Below, one piece after another: positions 14,017 through 23,127 of a stretch of DNA of 43,297 bases (positions are counted from its first letter, which is position 1; each line of letters begins with the position of its first letter). A program made the position numbers and the translations under genes. The DNA lies in the IMG/VR virus record IMGVR_UViG_3300009079_000036, positions 1-43,297 of that record; one strand, 5' to 3'. The DNA comes from a virus. The notes below the pieces were generated by a model that ran no database searches, was not told where the DNA came from, and saw only the letters and a program-made list of their open reading frames with translations.

Positions 14017-14562
14017 ATGGAACAGGTAGAAGTTATGGAGGATAAGCAAGTTGTACGATACCAATGGATCAAGGGCGAGAAATTTGGTAATATTCAAATA
14101 GTTGCCGATGAACAACCGGAAGCACAATTTATTTACTTCACGGACGGTACACGTATTTTTAAAAATGTTTTACCAGAATTCTTGATTGAAGTTAAGAGTG
14201 ATAAAGAAGTTTTAAAAACTGATGGTGCATTGATGGCTGATGATGCACAGAATCAAACGCCAACTGTTGTAACAAATACCTCAACACCGGTTGCGGTAGA
14301 AACAGTGGTTGAGACACCCACAGTTATGGGTAATATGATTATGAAAATGAGCAAGAAAAATGTTGTTCAAATTCCAATCAATATTAATATCAATATTCCA
14401 ACGCCATCTATTTATGGCATGCTTTTGGAAGGTATGGAAGAGCAAGACTTGCAGGATGAAATTACAAAAGTGGCCCTCCAACAAATTGAGATAAATAAAT
14501 TACAGGATTACATTAAGGAAAATGTAAATACTTTTTTATCAGATTATTATTCAGACAATTAA
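14017..14562 (+). CDS. Unknown protein
   Basis: A 181-residue protein. The start at 14017 (MEQVEVMEDKQVV) sits 2 bases after the previous stop; a longer frame from 13960 is less likely. An N-terminal β-rich domain (FIYFTDGTRIFKNVLPEFLIEV, about 40-61) is followed by a Thr/Val-rich linker (about 77-103), a segment of Asn/Ile/Pro (INININIPTPS, about 125-135) and a helical C-terminus. No family recognised; the layout suggests two domains on a flexible linker. Confidence 0.6.
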   Translation: MEQVEVMEDKQVVRYQWIKGEKFGNIQIVADEQPEAQFIYFTDGTRIFKNVLPEFLIEVKSDKEVLKTDGALMADDAQNQTPTVVTNTSTPVAVETVVETPTVMGNMIMKMSKKNVVQIPINININIPTPSIYGMLLEGMEEQDLQDEITKVALQQIEINKLQDYIKENVNTFLSDYYSDN

Positions 14563-14573
14563 TTTAAACACAA

Positions 14574-14927
14574 ATGGCAAATCGTAAAGAGCGCAGATGG
14601 CAACTAAGAGTTGCAAAGATGTTACGTATTAAAAATATGTACGGACCATTCACAGAGGTCGGCCAACTATGGTATGGCAAAACCCGCGAAGAAGGCAAAA
14701 AACTATTTGAAGCAAACCGCGAGCGTGATGAGAAAAGACTTGAACTTTATTTGGCTGACAAAGAAGCTTCAATGAAATCTAATTATGAGAGTCTTGGTTA
14801 TTCCGAGGCAAAGGTTGAAAAACTGCTTGAGGGTTGGAGACTTCTTACTGTTAAGTTTGATGACACATACCGTGCTGACCGTAAGGCGGCAACCCAGCTT
14901 TTCCGCGAGGCAAGCAAAATGAATTAA
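14574..14927 (+). CDS. Unknown basic helical protein
   Basis: A 117-residue, strongly charged, helical protein (MANRKERRWQLRVAKMLRIK at the start) with long Glu/Lys/Arg helices. No recognised domain. Independent start 11 bases after the previous gene. Confidence 0.6.
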   Translation: MANRKERRWQLRVAKMLRIKNMYGPFTEVGQLWYGKTREEGKKLFEANRERDEKRLELYLADKEASMKSNYESLGYSEAKVEKLLEGWRLLTVKFDDTYRADRKAATQLFREASKMN

Positions 14928-14936
14928 TATTTTATT

Positions 14937-15263
14937 ATGCAGATTATTACACTTGAGATTGCCGACAATGGCATCATTAAAACTATTGTTGATGATAATA
15001 TCAACGGAGCCGGTGAGACTTTTGAATCAAAGGTTGTATATGACTTGGAACGTCACGATACAATTGATACTAAGATTGAAATGTTGTTTACGTTGGCTGA
15101 GGATATGGGTGTTGATCTGGGTAATTCAAAGCAAGCCGATCAAATTAAAATTATCAGCGAGTGGGGCGAGCATTATAAACCATCCGATGATGAAATTAAA
15201 GAAGCAATCAACGAGCTAAAAGCTAAGCTTGATTACTTCGAAAAATTACTACAAACTAAGTAA
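14937..15263 (+). CDS. Unknown acidic protein
   Basis: A 108-residue acidic protein with a β-rich start (MQIITLEIADNGIIKTIVDD) and a C-terminal coiled-coil-like helix (EIKEAINELKAKLDYFEKLL). Stop overlaps the next start as TAATG. An assembly or tail-linked role is possible from position only. Confidence 0.6.
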   Translation: MQIITLEIADNGIIKTIVDDNINGAGETFESKVVYDLERHDTIDTKIEMLFTLAEDMGVDLGNSKQADQIKIISEWGEHYKPSDDEIKEAINELKAKLDYFEKLLQTK

Positions 15264-15673
15264 TGAACATTATAGTTGAGTGCATTTGGTGTAATACTAA
15301 AATGGAATTTAATCGTTTTGTGAGAAATCACGACGAAAATTCTTATGTAATCAACTATATCGACATTTCTAATAAACTCATGAAGGCCGATGTGTCCTGT
15401 AAGAAACCCTCTGACAGGATGATCGGCCTTCATATTCATAATCAGCTTAAGATGTATAATTCAAAGCTGAATAAATTTGATAATCATCCTAAGACTATAG
15501 TATACCTAATTAAGCGTTTAAATAAAGAAACGATTAATGGTCTTAAAAGTACATTGGTTGATATTTTAGAAGATTGTGAAATCACCATGAATCTTACAAT
15601 CATTAGTCGTACTGATTATCCGACACGTGGTGTATTAAGCCAATTTGAAGCTGTTAAATTTATTGACAAATGA
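15263..15673 (+). CDS. Unknown protein
   Basis: A 136-residue protein with a CIWC pair near the N-terminus and alternating strands and helices. It is joined to its neighbours by TAATG (15261-15265) and ATGA (15670-15673) overlaps, so the three genes are probably co-translated. In T4-like phages, small tail-tape or baseplate chaperones are often found in such places; this one is not recognised. Confidence 0.6.
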   Translation: MNIIVECIWCNTKMEFNRFVRNHDENSYVINYIDISNKLMKADVSCKKPSDRMIGLHIHNQLKMYNSKLNKFDNHPKTIVYLIKRLNKETINGLKSTLVDILEDCEITMNLTIISRTDYPTRGVLSQFEAVKFIDK

Positions 15674-16266
15674 TACATCATAGAATATTTCCAAAAGGGG
15701 AATATTGTCATGCGTTAATATCCAGCCGATCAAACCCCAACGTTTTATTTCAAGTACGTGGCCTTATTTATGATGTGGCCATGGACCCATATAATCCACA
15801 ATATCTTATTAAGATAATCAGGTTCTATGATGATATCAATTTCATTAAACGCTATATGTTTAACCAAAAGTTTCAACGAGACTTTTTAGGACACGATACA
15901 ACATTTGCATTTAATAGAAATTCATTCAATACAAGAGAAGACTTTGAACAGCATTTACAAAATCATAAGAGTGTTGAAAAATACATGGTGGTTGTTGATT
16001 CTGTTATGTGCACAAAGACGCTTGCCGATTCAACAAAATTATATAATGAAATTGAATCCTTTCTTATTGAAAAATCCATAAGAGATATTTTTGATGCAGT
16101 TACTCGTACACAGTATAGAAGCGGTAAATATGCATTTAATAACCGGGATGAATTTAGAACAGCGCTCAAGCGATTTTTAAAAGATAAGATAGATGTTACC
16201 GAGGAATATCTTGATGATATTTTAAGCAGACCAACCTTTGAAGATTTAGATGATATAGGTGCTTGA
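15670..16266 (+). CDS. Unknown protein before the tail genes
   Basis: A 198-residue protein, β-rich at the start (GLIYDVAMDPYNPQYLIKIIRFYDD) and helical and charged after residue 80. Its stop lies at the edge of the GATATATA motif at 16265. The last gene before the baseplate block; an assembly factor is possible but unsupported. Confidence 0.55.
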   Translation: MIHHRIFPKGEYCHALISSRSNPNVLFQVRGLIYDVAMDPYNPQYLIKIIRFYDDINFIKRYMFNQKFQRDFLGHDTTFAFNRNSFNTREDFEQHLQNHKSVEKYMVVVDSVMCTKTLADSTKLYNEIESFLIEKSIRDIFDAVTRTQYRSGKYAFNNRDEFRTALKRFLKDKIDVTEEYLDDILSRPTFEDLDDIGA

Positions 16267-16295
16267 TATATAGTATAAATAATAAAGCTATATAT
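16265..16295 (+). promoter_or_regulatory. Late-type promoter inside an inverted repeat over the start codon
   Basis: GATATATAGTATAA matches the motif at 8990. TATAAATA at 16274-16281 is the T4 late -10 sequence. ATATATAG (16266-16273) and CTATATAT (16288-16295) form a perfect 8-bp inverted repeat whose right arm covers the AT of the ATG at 16294. Confidence 0.65.
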
Positions 16296-18144
16296 GGGCG
16301 TAATTGATTCAGTTGGCGGCTGGTTATATGATGAAGCTGGATCCCTTAAAAAATGGGGTACTACACAGTATTACGATGCTAAAGCGTGGGCACAACGAAA
16401 GAAGGACGAGGCCGAAGCATCTAAAGATGGCCAAACCATTACCAAGTCTTTTGATCATTTTATAGAGCAATCAGAAGGTGGTGTAAGTATTTTTTTTAAT
16501 AAATTAACCGGCGAAAGAATTACGGGGGCTGCCGCTATTAAGCTAAGGGCTGAAATCGCCGCGGCCGGTGGTATACCAACAAACACAACATTTATTAGTC
16601 CAGGTTCTGTTGAGCCGGGTTTTGCTGATACACGCGCCGTGTACTCTGCGACTGCGCCGTCTGAATCTTATAAGGTTGAAACGCCGGGTAAGGCAAATGG
16701 CGGTAATGGTACAGATAGTGCTGGTACGACTATTCCTGGTAAACCAGACGTACCATTTTCTCTGTTCAACCATTGGTCACTTATGAATTATGTTGGTGGG
16801 CCACTTGATACAATCTCAAATGCCGACTACAATAAACCACTTAATGCTGGTCAAGATCTAACTGATTATAGAAACCCAAGCGCAACAAGAATTATTGATT
16901 GGGCCAAAGAGAAGAATAACCCAGGATACCAATGGTCATTTGCGGATTTTGCTATGGCTAAATACTATGGTAAGGTATCTAATAATTATATGGTTACGTT
17001 GAGAAGATTCCCTATGCCGGTTGAAGATAATATTATTAATCCAATGGTTATTGGACCAGGTGGAGAAACTGTTAACAATGGCATGCCAGATATTGCACGT
17101 GCTGTAACGTGGATGGACGAAACTATTGGCAATAAACTTGAAGATATTTTAAAGTTTGATGTGAGCACTGTATGGGAAGAGGTTAAATCTGAAATCCAAG
17201 AAATACAGGGTGGCGAAAAGAAAGGTGGTAAGCTTGGTGAAATGATTGGTGGTAACTTCTTTGCATCTGCTGCTTTAGGCGCTGCGAATGGAATGGATGC
17301 TAGTCAAATACAGGCGGCAAATAGCGGCTATGATGCTACAAAGGGTACATATCCAAACCACGTATTTGGTCCTATCAACATTATTGATAAGGTAATGGTT
17401 AGAAAAGCTGGTCTTGATTTTACGGGCGACATGTCCCTAACGTTTCATTATAGCTTAAGACAACTTGATGGTGTATCGCCGAAAATTGCATTCTTAGATT
17501 TACTGGCAAACATGTTAGTGCTTACATATAATAATGGTAACTTCTGGGGTGGATCAACTAGATATACTGGTGGTGCGCAAGGTATGAATCAACCATTTGG
17601 TGACTTTAGTAAATTAAAGTCTGGTGACTTTGGTGGTTTCTTGGGTTCTATTGTTGGTGACGTATTTGGTAAGGTTGGTAATATTGTTGCTGATATCAAA
17701 GAGAATGGTATTATGGGTAATAAGTTTACACAGAATATAATCGGCGGCGGACTTATGGATTTATTTGGTACTCCACAAGGTGGTGAAGCTATTAAAGCAT
17801 TTTTGACTGGTGATCCTACTGGTCAATACCATGTAACTATTGGTAATCCAATGGCGCCTATCGCTACGATTGGTAACTTATATTGTGATAAGGCGGACTT
17901 TAAGTTTGGCGGTGAAATGTCATACGAGGGTTTCCCGACTGAATTAACTGTTGTTGTTTCGCTAAAGCCAGCTAGACCGAGAGATAAGGCGGACATTGAA
18001 AGAATGTTTAATGGTGGTAGAGAACGTATGTACCTAACACCGGAAGGCGGCGTTAATACTAATAACAGTACAAACAATTCAGTTTATGGTAATGCAGATA
18101 CACCGCATCAAGCTGGTATCTATAGAAAAATGGCTAACGGATAA
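16294..18144 (+). CDS. Virion (tail/baseplate) structural protein
   Basis: A 616-residue protein with an N-terminal helical region, a Gly/Ser-rich linker (about 95-145) and a long mixed domain. Residues about 511-575 contain YHVTIGNPMAPIATIGNLYC, then FPTELTVVVSLKPARPRDKADIERMF, a pattern I associate with tail-tube or baseplate-tube proteins of large myophages. It is the first gene of the baseplate block, just before the gp53-like gene, with its own late-type promoter. A gp48/gp54-like role is a guess. Stop overlaps the next start as TAATG. Confidence 0.65.
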   Translation: MGVIDSVGGWLYDEAGSLKKWGTTQYYDAKAWAQRKKDEAEASKDGQTITKSFDHFIEQSEGGVSIFFNKLTGERITGAAAIKLRAEIAAAGGIPTNTTFISPGSVEPGFADTRAVYSATAPSESYKVETPGKANGGNGTDSAGTTIPGKPDVPFSLFNHWSLMNYVGGPLDTISNADYNKPLNAGQDLTDYRNPSATRIIDWAKEKNNPGYQWSFADFAMAKYYGKVSNNYMVTLRRFPMPVEDNIINPMVIGPGGETVNNGMPDIARAVTWMDETIGNKLEDILKFDVSTVWEEVKSEIQEIQGGEKKGGKLGEMIGGNFFASAALGAANGMDASQIQAANSGYDATKGTYPNHVFGPINIIDKVMVRKAGLDFTGDMSLTFHYSLRQLDGVSPKIAFLDLLANMLVLTYNNGNFWGGSTRYTGGAQGMNQPFGDFSKLKSGDFGGFLGSIVGDVFGKVGNIVADIKENGIMGNKFTQNIIGGGLMDLFGTPQGGEAIKAFLTGDPTGQYHVTIGNPMAPIATIGNLYCDKADFKFGGEMSYEGFPTELTVVVSLKPARPRDKADIERMFNGGRERMYLTPEGGVNTNNSTNNSVYGNADTPHQAGIYRKMANG

Positions 18145-18629
18145 TGGACTTTCGTACACTAAAAGATAAAAGAATTGTTGATGGTAAAGTTGTAATGACT
18201 GAACCTACAACGGTATTTTTTAATATGAACCCGGATACTCTTATTGAGCACGAGGTTTCATTACATGAACTAGATAGACCTGATCTAATTGCTTTAAAAT
18301 ATTATTCAACAGATAAGATGCTTGATATCCTATTAAAGTTTAATGGTATTTCAAATCCATTTTCCATTAATGAAGGCGACACTCTTTTTATTCCCGTAAA
18401 TATTACTTCATTTAAAAAGTTTATTAAGCCAAGCCGTTCGTCAAAAGAAACTCAAAAAGAAAAGTTCTTAAAGCAACGTAGAATGACTGAAAAAGATATT
18501 AAGCGATTTGAATACCTTCAGTCAATTGCACAGGTAGAAGCGCTACCACCAAATAGACTTAAGACCGGTCAAGTAAATAAAGATGCTACATCTGGTCCTA
18601 TCACGGACTTAAATCCTAGCCAAGTTTAA
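18144..18629 (+). CDS. gp53-like baseplate wedge protein with LysM-like domain
   Basis: The 161-residue protein carries a LysM-like fold at about 43-87: LHELDRPDLIALKYYSTDKM, then FNGISNPFSINEGDTLFIP. This is the form seen in baseplate wedge protein gp53 of T4-like phages, where the domain helps join wedges rather than bind peptidoglycan. A basic linker (KPSRSSKETQKEKFLKQRR) and a Pro/Thr-rich tail follow. Position, between a structural protein and the hub gene, supports the call. Confidence 0.75.
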   Translation: MDFRTLKDKRIVDGKVVMTEPTTVFFNMNPDTLIEHEVSLHELDRPDLIALKYYSTDKMLDILLKFNGISNPFSINEGDTLFIPVNITSFKKFIKPSRSSKETQKEKFLKQRRMTEKDIKRFEYLQSIAQVEALPPNRLKTGQVNKDATSGPITDLNPSQV

Positions 18630-18631
18630 TT

Positions 18632-20116
18632 ATGGCATTAGATAGTCATATTTATACAATACTAGAACCTAGTATAAAACTAGAACCTATGCAAATGCCT
18701 AATATTGGCGAGCGTGCAACGGGTGATGGTATATCGGATACTCAAGGTGGGGCTGCGCCGTATATTAAAATTAATGAGTATGTTTTTACACAAGGTGATA
18801 TTGAAGACTTTACTCTAGACTTAAATGGCAAGTACCCAGAAATCCGTGCAAGGATTTCAGATAGACAGGGATTGTTGTCTGTTGACAAGTTTCCAAGAGA
18901 TGGTGACATTCTTAGTTTAAGAATACAGCTTGATGAAGCCGGTACATATAAAGATATTAGAATGGACTTTAACATTCTTGAATTTAAAGGGTTTCCAACA
19001 AATGCAACTGAAATAACTAATGGTTCCGGTTCTGTATATAGGGTTCGAGCTATTGCTAGGATACCTGGAATGTATACGGATGAATGTAAATCATACGGTG
19101 AAAATACATCACTTGAACATATCAAATTAATTGCACAAGACCTACAGCTTGGACTAGCAACAAACATCGGTGCAACTGATGATAAGATGCGTAGATTTTG
19201 TGCATACCAATCTAAGCTTGAACTTATTTCAGACACTGTATTACATTCGTATGTCTCAGATAATGCATTTCAAACTTATTCAATTGATCCATATTACTAT
19301 ATTAATTACGTAGATTTACAGACAGTATTCAATGCGCCAAATGACATTGAAATACATGAAATGATTTCGGCAAAGGTTTTTAATGAAAGGGGTACTGATC
19401 CAAAAGAGGGCGCCGGTAAGAGCGATGTGCAATTGATACTTTCAAACCATCACTTAGTTAATGGTACAAATCAATACATTGAAAGCTACAACCTTCTTAA
19501 TAATGCAACTCAAGTAGCTTTGGAGAATGGATACAAGCGTAAGATGCAGTTTTTTGATTTGGCTAATACAAATACACTGGTTGAATTTGATGTTGAATCA
19601 TTGGTCAGTAGTACGATTGCGGATAATGAGGAGCCACTAAAAGGTCGTCGTAATAATGACAATGATGAATGGGCTTCGCATTATAAACAAAAGTATGTTG
19701 GTATTCAATCTGATGCTACTCATTTGAATTACAATTTTGCGGCAGTTAATAATATTCAGAATATGGTAGAGCTAGATAAGTTACAGCTTGAGGTTGAATT
19801 GGCCGTGGCAAACCCAGCGCTTTATAAGTATATGAAAGTGCCTGTAACTATTTACAATTATAAGATATCTACCGCAGCACTTCAAGACGACCAGAATAAA
19901 AAAGCAATTGAGGATGGTTTCACAACAAAGGAATCTGAACTACAAGCTGAATCTGTGAAGCAAGACGGTGATTACAGTACTTTTACATTGGATGAATTCT
20001 TAAGTGGTCACTATGTTATTATTGGCATTCAGTACAAGTATAATCAAGACGACCAATACCGTCAGGTCCTTAAGCTAGCTCGTAGAGAGTGGCCGGCCCA
20101 GATGGGAAATATGTGA
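18632..20116 (+). CDS. Baseplate hub protein, gp27/gpD-like
   Basis: The 494-residue protein resembles the baseplate hub family that includes T4 gp27 and P2 gpD. β-barrel segments at about 50-160 (EDFTLDLNGKYPEIRARISD, then GDILSLRIQLDE) are followed by a long insertion and a second β-domain at about 240-430. The hub forms the trimer that carries the central spike. The gp5-like spike gene two genes downstream fits this. The C-terminus (LKLARREWPAQ) ends at the GATATATA motif at 20115. No lysozyme domain is fused. The call rests on pattern and gene order. Confidence 0.7.
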   Translation: MALDSHIYTILEPSIKLEPMQMPNIGERATGDGISDTQGGAAPYIKINEYVFTQGDIEDFTLDLNGKYPEIRARISDRQGLLSVDKFPRDGDILSLRIQLDEAGTYKDIRMDFNILEFKGFPTNATEITNGSGSVYRVRAIARIPGMYTDECKSYGENTSLEHIKLIAQDLQLGLATNIGATDDKMRRFCAYQSKLELISDTVLHSYVSDNAFQTYSIDPYYYINYVDLQTVFNAPNDIEIHEMISAKVFNERGTDPKEGAGKSDVQLILSNHHLVNGTNQYIESYNLLNNATQVALENGYKRKMQFFDLANTNTLVEFDVESLVSSTIADNEEPLKGRRNNDNDEWASHYKQKYVGIQSDATHLNYNFAAVNNIQNMVELDKLQLEVELAVANPALYKYMKVPVTIYNYKISTAALQDDQNKKAIEDGFTTKESELQAESVKQDGDYSTFTLDEFLSGHYVIIGIQYKYNQDDQYRQVLKLARREWPAQMGNM

Positions 20117-20126
20117 TATATAAACA
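20115..20126 (+). promoter_or_regulatory. GATATATA late-type promoter motif
   Basis: GATATATAAACA overlaps the stop of the hub gene and ends immediately before ATG 20127. If active, its transcript would start inside the next gene, so it may only be a degenerate copy. Confidence 0.3.
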
Positions 20127-21089
20127 ATGGCAGATCAAACTAAATATCAGTTCTTAAAAGGACACCTTAATAAAAATGCAAAGAATCCATACCAGGATCC
20201 TACATTTTTGACATTTACATTAATGTTTGATGTAACAAGTCCATTATTTAATAAGGATGTTGCGGTGAAGTCACTAAGAGAACAATATGGTGAAGACCGT
20301 AGAGCTGACAAGCTTAGTGCTTTTATTGACACTATGCTCTTAATCAACCAAGAGATGCCATGGTATTTTAATTCAATTACTGGTGTTGATCGTGCTCTTG
20401 ATTTTGATATGACAAAACCTTATTGGGGTGGTGATGATGCAAAACTTGAAATTGAATGTAATGAAACTATCAACCTACCAATATCTGGTTTGATGGACCT
20501 TTACCGTGAAGCTGTTTATAATTTAAAGGGTTGGACACAAGTATTGCCAGAGAATTATAAAAGATTCAACATGTATGTGATTGTGTCTGAGGTTAGAAAC
20601 ATCCAGACATCAATAGGTAATACAAATATTAATACTAATATTACTGCTGATTTTAAACCTCACTTTATGTTTAAGTTTGGTGCTTGTAAGTTTGATATTA
20701 CATCTGGTAAAGAAGTCCTTGAAAATCTTAATAGTGCAGCGCCTGAAAATCCAAAGCCAAAGATTAGGATTAAATATGAAACTATAGAAAAGATTTCAGC
20801 ACAATATTTAAATGGTATGCTGGGTGAAACTATTGATGATAATCCAGGTGTTGGTCTAGAGGTACCGGGTAACACGACGTATGCATCACGTGCCGGTCAG
20901 GCCGTTAATGATGCACTAAATACTGCAATGGGTGGTTTAAACAATTTAAATCCTATTCAAAATATTACAAGACCAAACAATGTATATGGTTCTGTGTTGA
21001 TGTTGCATTTGAGAGGGCTGTTAATCAACTTGACAATCTTGCAGGTGGTGTTTCAAGAATACCTGAAAACATATTTAAAAATAATGTAA
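20127..21089 (+). CDS. Baseplate/tail-tube-like protein, reading frame broken near its end
   Basis: The open frame codes 320 residues; up to about residue 289 (ITRPNNVYGSV) they look like a normal virion protein (FLTFTLMFDVTSPLFN near 26-41; LINQEMPWYFNSITGVDRA near 72-90). After that the frame gives a Leu-rich string unlike the rest, while the -1 frame continues with DVAFERAVNQLDNLAGG and runs to a TAA at 21263-21265 that overlaps the next ATG. One extra base near 20996-20999 would join them into about 379 residues. Position between hub and spike suggests a tube or hub component. Confidence 0.7.
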   Translation: MADQTKYQFLKGHLNKNAKNPYQDPTFLTFTLMFDVTSPLFNKDVAVKSLREQYGEDRRADKLSAFIDTMLLINQEMPWYFNSITGVDRALDFDMTKPYWGGDDAKLEIECNETINLPISGLMDLYREAVYNLKGWTQVLPENYKRFNMYVIVSEVRNIQTSIGNTNINTNITADFKPHFMFKFGACKFDITSGKEVLENLNSAAPENPKPKIRIKYETIEKISAQYLNGMLGETIDDNPGVGLEVPGNTTYASRAGQAVNDALNTAMGGLNNLNPIQNITRPNNVYGSVLMLHLRGLLINLTILQVVFQEYLKTYLKIM

Positions 21090-21265
21090 CGGCGGCTAAA
21101 GCCGAAACCAATAATATTTTAAAGAATGCCAGGGAGAATATCTTTGGTGTACGTAGTGGTACAACATTGGGTACCGCGTTGAGAGCAGGTTCAATTAACT
21201 CAATTTTGCCGACGATAAATAATATAAGTAGCCAGAGGCAAAATTTAGGTAATGTTAATGAATAA
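20999..21265 (+). other. Out-of-frame C-terminal continuation of the 20127 gene
   Basis: The frame starting GAT at 20999 codes about 88 residues (DVAFERAVNQLD, then GGVSRIPENIFKNN and ending NISSQRQNLGNVNE). It has no good start of its own, and its stop/start overlap (TAATG) with the spike gene shows it is the natural gene end. The break may be an assembly error, a real mutation, or a programmed frameshift. Confidence 0.8.
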
Positions 21266-21933
21266 TGAACCAACGAGAATTATTTACAGATAATCTTAGG
21301 GACTCGCATTGGATTGGAGAAGTTGTTGATAATAAAGATCCACAACAACTCGGTCGATGCAAAGTCAAAGTATTTGGTAAGTTCGACTTACTAGATGCTG
21401 AGGATATCCCATGGGCATTGGCTGCCAATAATACACACGGTTCATATAATGTACCTAAGGTTGGCGATATAGTTGCAATTATATTTGACAACGGTAATAT
21501 CTATACACCTCTTTATAAATATAACATTAATAACAATACGGCTTTAAAAGACGACGTATTAAGTGGTTCAATAGAACCGGAAAATGTTATTTCTTTAATG
21601 TATGATGGTGAAAAAAACGCAAAGGTTTTTTATTCACCGGGTGAAGGTATTATTATCTCAACAGGCAACGGCGCAGCTGGCGCGCCAATGGTTAGACTAT
21701 CGGAGGATGGTAAAGTTTATATCAATGCTGATGATATTTTTATAGCATCAAGTTATAATGATGAAAGTGAGCCAGCAGTAAAGGGTGAAACACTATCAAA
21801 GATACTTGAAGAAATTGTTGATGCTATTAGCAATCATAAACATATTCCATATGGCGGTCCAGTATTACCGAATACAACTATTCAGCTTGGATTGACTAAA
21901 GCTAAGTTTAAAACTTTTAAGCAAAAGAGATAA
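21265..21933 (+). CDS. gp5-like baseplate spike (OB-fold, no lysozyme)
   Basis: The 222-residue protein opens with the OB-fold typical of gp5/gpV spikes: HWIGEVVDNKDPQQLGRCKV (15-34), then VPKVGDIVAIIFDNGN (63-78). A β-rich middle (VFYSPGEGIIISTGNG, about 114-129) would form the needle, and the C-terminal PAVKGETLSKILEEIVDAI is common in spike proteins. It caps the hub and pierces the outer membrane. T4 gp5 has a lysozyme domain; here it is absent, so any lytic activity must be elsewhere. Confidence 0.8.
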   Translation: MNQRELFTDNLRDSHWIGEVVDNKDPQQLGRCKVKVFGKFDLLDAEDIPWALAANNTHGSYNVPKVGDIVAIIFDNGNIYTPLYKYNINNNTALKDDVLSGSIEPENVISLMYDGEKNAKVFYSPGEGIIISTGNGAAGAPMVRLSEDGKVYINADDIFIASSYNDESEPAVKGETLSKILEEIVDAISNHKHIPYGGPVLPNTTIQLGLTKAKFKTFKQKR

Positions 21934-21936
21934 AAC

Positions 21937-23040
21937 ATGCCAGAAAGAATAGTAGCCCCAAATAGTGGTGTACCGATGTCTAATAGCAATGGTGGTACAC
22001 AGGAGACCGGTGGTGATCAAACACAGGGCGGCGGTGCCGCAAATCCAGGTGTTGGTTCGGTTGGTACTTCAGGTACTTCTAATGCCCCTAGTTCATCTAG
22101 TGCTTCAAATGATTTAATGCTTGCCGAACTTACAAGTGCTATTACGGCTTATTTAGCAGTTGGTGCTATCTTACCGGGTGATGATTTTATCATGGACTTG
22201 TATATGGATAATAAGCTTGGTTTTAAAACAATTGAAAAAGACTTAGAGGAAGCTAATCCTGAAGTTGATAAAAAGACTATTAAAGATTTAGTAAAAGCTG
22301 AGAAAGAAAAGACTAAGGCATTTTTACAGGGACCTGGTAAGGCAGCATTTAAGGATAAGCTTGATCAATTAAAGATTGAGATTAAAGATATGCAAAGTAC
22401 TATGGGTAGTGTTGCACAAGAGGTAACTATGTCTATCACGGATGCCTTCATGCCACCGGTTGTTGGACCAGTAGCTCCAAACCCACTAAGTAGTGTTTTG
22501 AAAATTAGTCTTAAGATTATTGCAATTAAAACTAAGATTGATATTGTACTTGCCGGTGTATTAGTTGTATTAAAACTTATGGATGAGCTTGGACTTGGTG
22601 AACATAGGGCTGTAACAGATATAGTTCAACTTGCAGCACCTATTGTAAGAGTACAGCAATCATTAAAAGATGCTTTTGCTAAAGCTGAAAAAGAAGCTAA
22701 GAATTCAGATGATGGTTATAAAACCGAACACCCTGAAGCCGGCGGTGGTAATATTGAAGAGGGTGCTACAATAACAGGTCAAGAAATTCAGATTGAAGCA
22801 CAGTCAAGATATAGCGTTAATGGTGAATGGCCACTTAAGAAAAAGAACCGTAAAGCTGTTAAGAAATTAGTAAATAGCTCTGACGAGATTGAAGCGGAAT
22901 GGGGTGAATTATTCCAGAGCTATAACGAATGGCTAAAGGTTCCGCAACCACAAATCGTTTCATCTGGCAATCGGGCATTTGCCGCGGGTAGTTATAACCC
23001 CGATAATGTAGGACAAATTGGCGGTCGCCCGGGTTCTTAA
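21937..23040 (+). CDS. Unknown virion-associated protein
   Basis: The 367-residue protein has a Gly/Ser/Thr/Asn-rich disordered N-terminus (about 1-58), a helical, charged middle, a hydrophobic stretch near 188-215 (VLKISLKIIAIKTKIDIVLA, then GVLVVLKLMDELGLG) that might contact membrane or pack in a helical bundle, and another Gly-rich tail. It follows the spike by 3 bases. No family is recognised; the position suggests a hub or membrane-contact role. Confidence 0.6.
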   Translation: MPERIVAPNSGVPMSNSNGGTQETGGDQTQGGGAANPGVGSVGTSGTSNAPSSSSASNDLMLAELTSAITAYLAVGAILPGDDFIMDLYMDNKLGFKTIEKDLEEANPEVDKKTIKDLVKAEKEKTKAFLQGPGKAAFKDKLDQLKIEIKDMQSTMGSVAQEVTMSITDAFMPPVVGPVAPNPLSSVLKISLKIIAIKTKIDIVLAGVLVVLKLMDELGLGEHRAVTDIVQLAAPIVRVQQSLKDAFAKAEKEAKNSDDGYKTEHPEAGGGNIEEGATITGQEIQIEAQSRYSVNGEWPLKKKNRKAVKKLVNSSDEIEAEWGELFQSYNEWLKVPQPQIVSSGNRAFAAGSYNPDNVGQIGGRPGS

Positions 23041-23053
23041 CTTTAAAAAATTG

Positions 23054-23071
23054 ACCCTATAAAAATAGGGT
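23054..23071 (+). terminator. Hairpin, possible terminator
   Basis: ACCCTAT and ATAGGGT form a perfect 7-bp stem with an AAAA loop, in an 87-base gap. The + side is AT-rich but lacks an immediate T-run; the - side has TTTTTT close by. It may be a weak or reverse terminator, or an mRNA structure before the S1-like gene. Confidence 0.45.
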
Positions 23072-23127
23072 ATATAATGTATAATTTATTATTTATTTTT
23101 ATTCACCTTTTTATTTAAACCAAAAAA

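Noticed and set aside
18742-19236. Minus-strand frame of 164 codons inside the hub gene
   Set aside because: Fully inside a well-supported + strand gene, with Ser/Leu-rich composition typical of antisense frames.
23054-23127. Hairpin as a firm + strand terminator plus late promoter GTATATAATGTATAA
   Set aside because: No T-run follows on the + strand and the promoter-like string lacks the GATATATA core; only the hairpin is listed, with low confidence.
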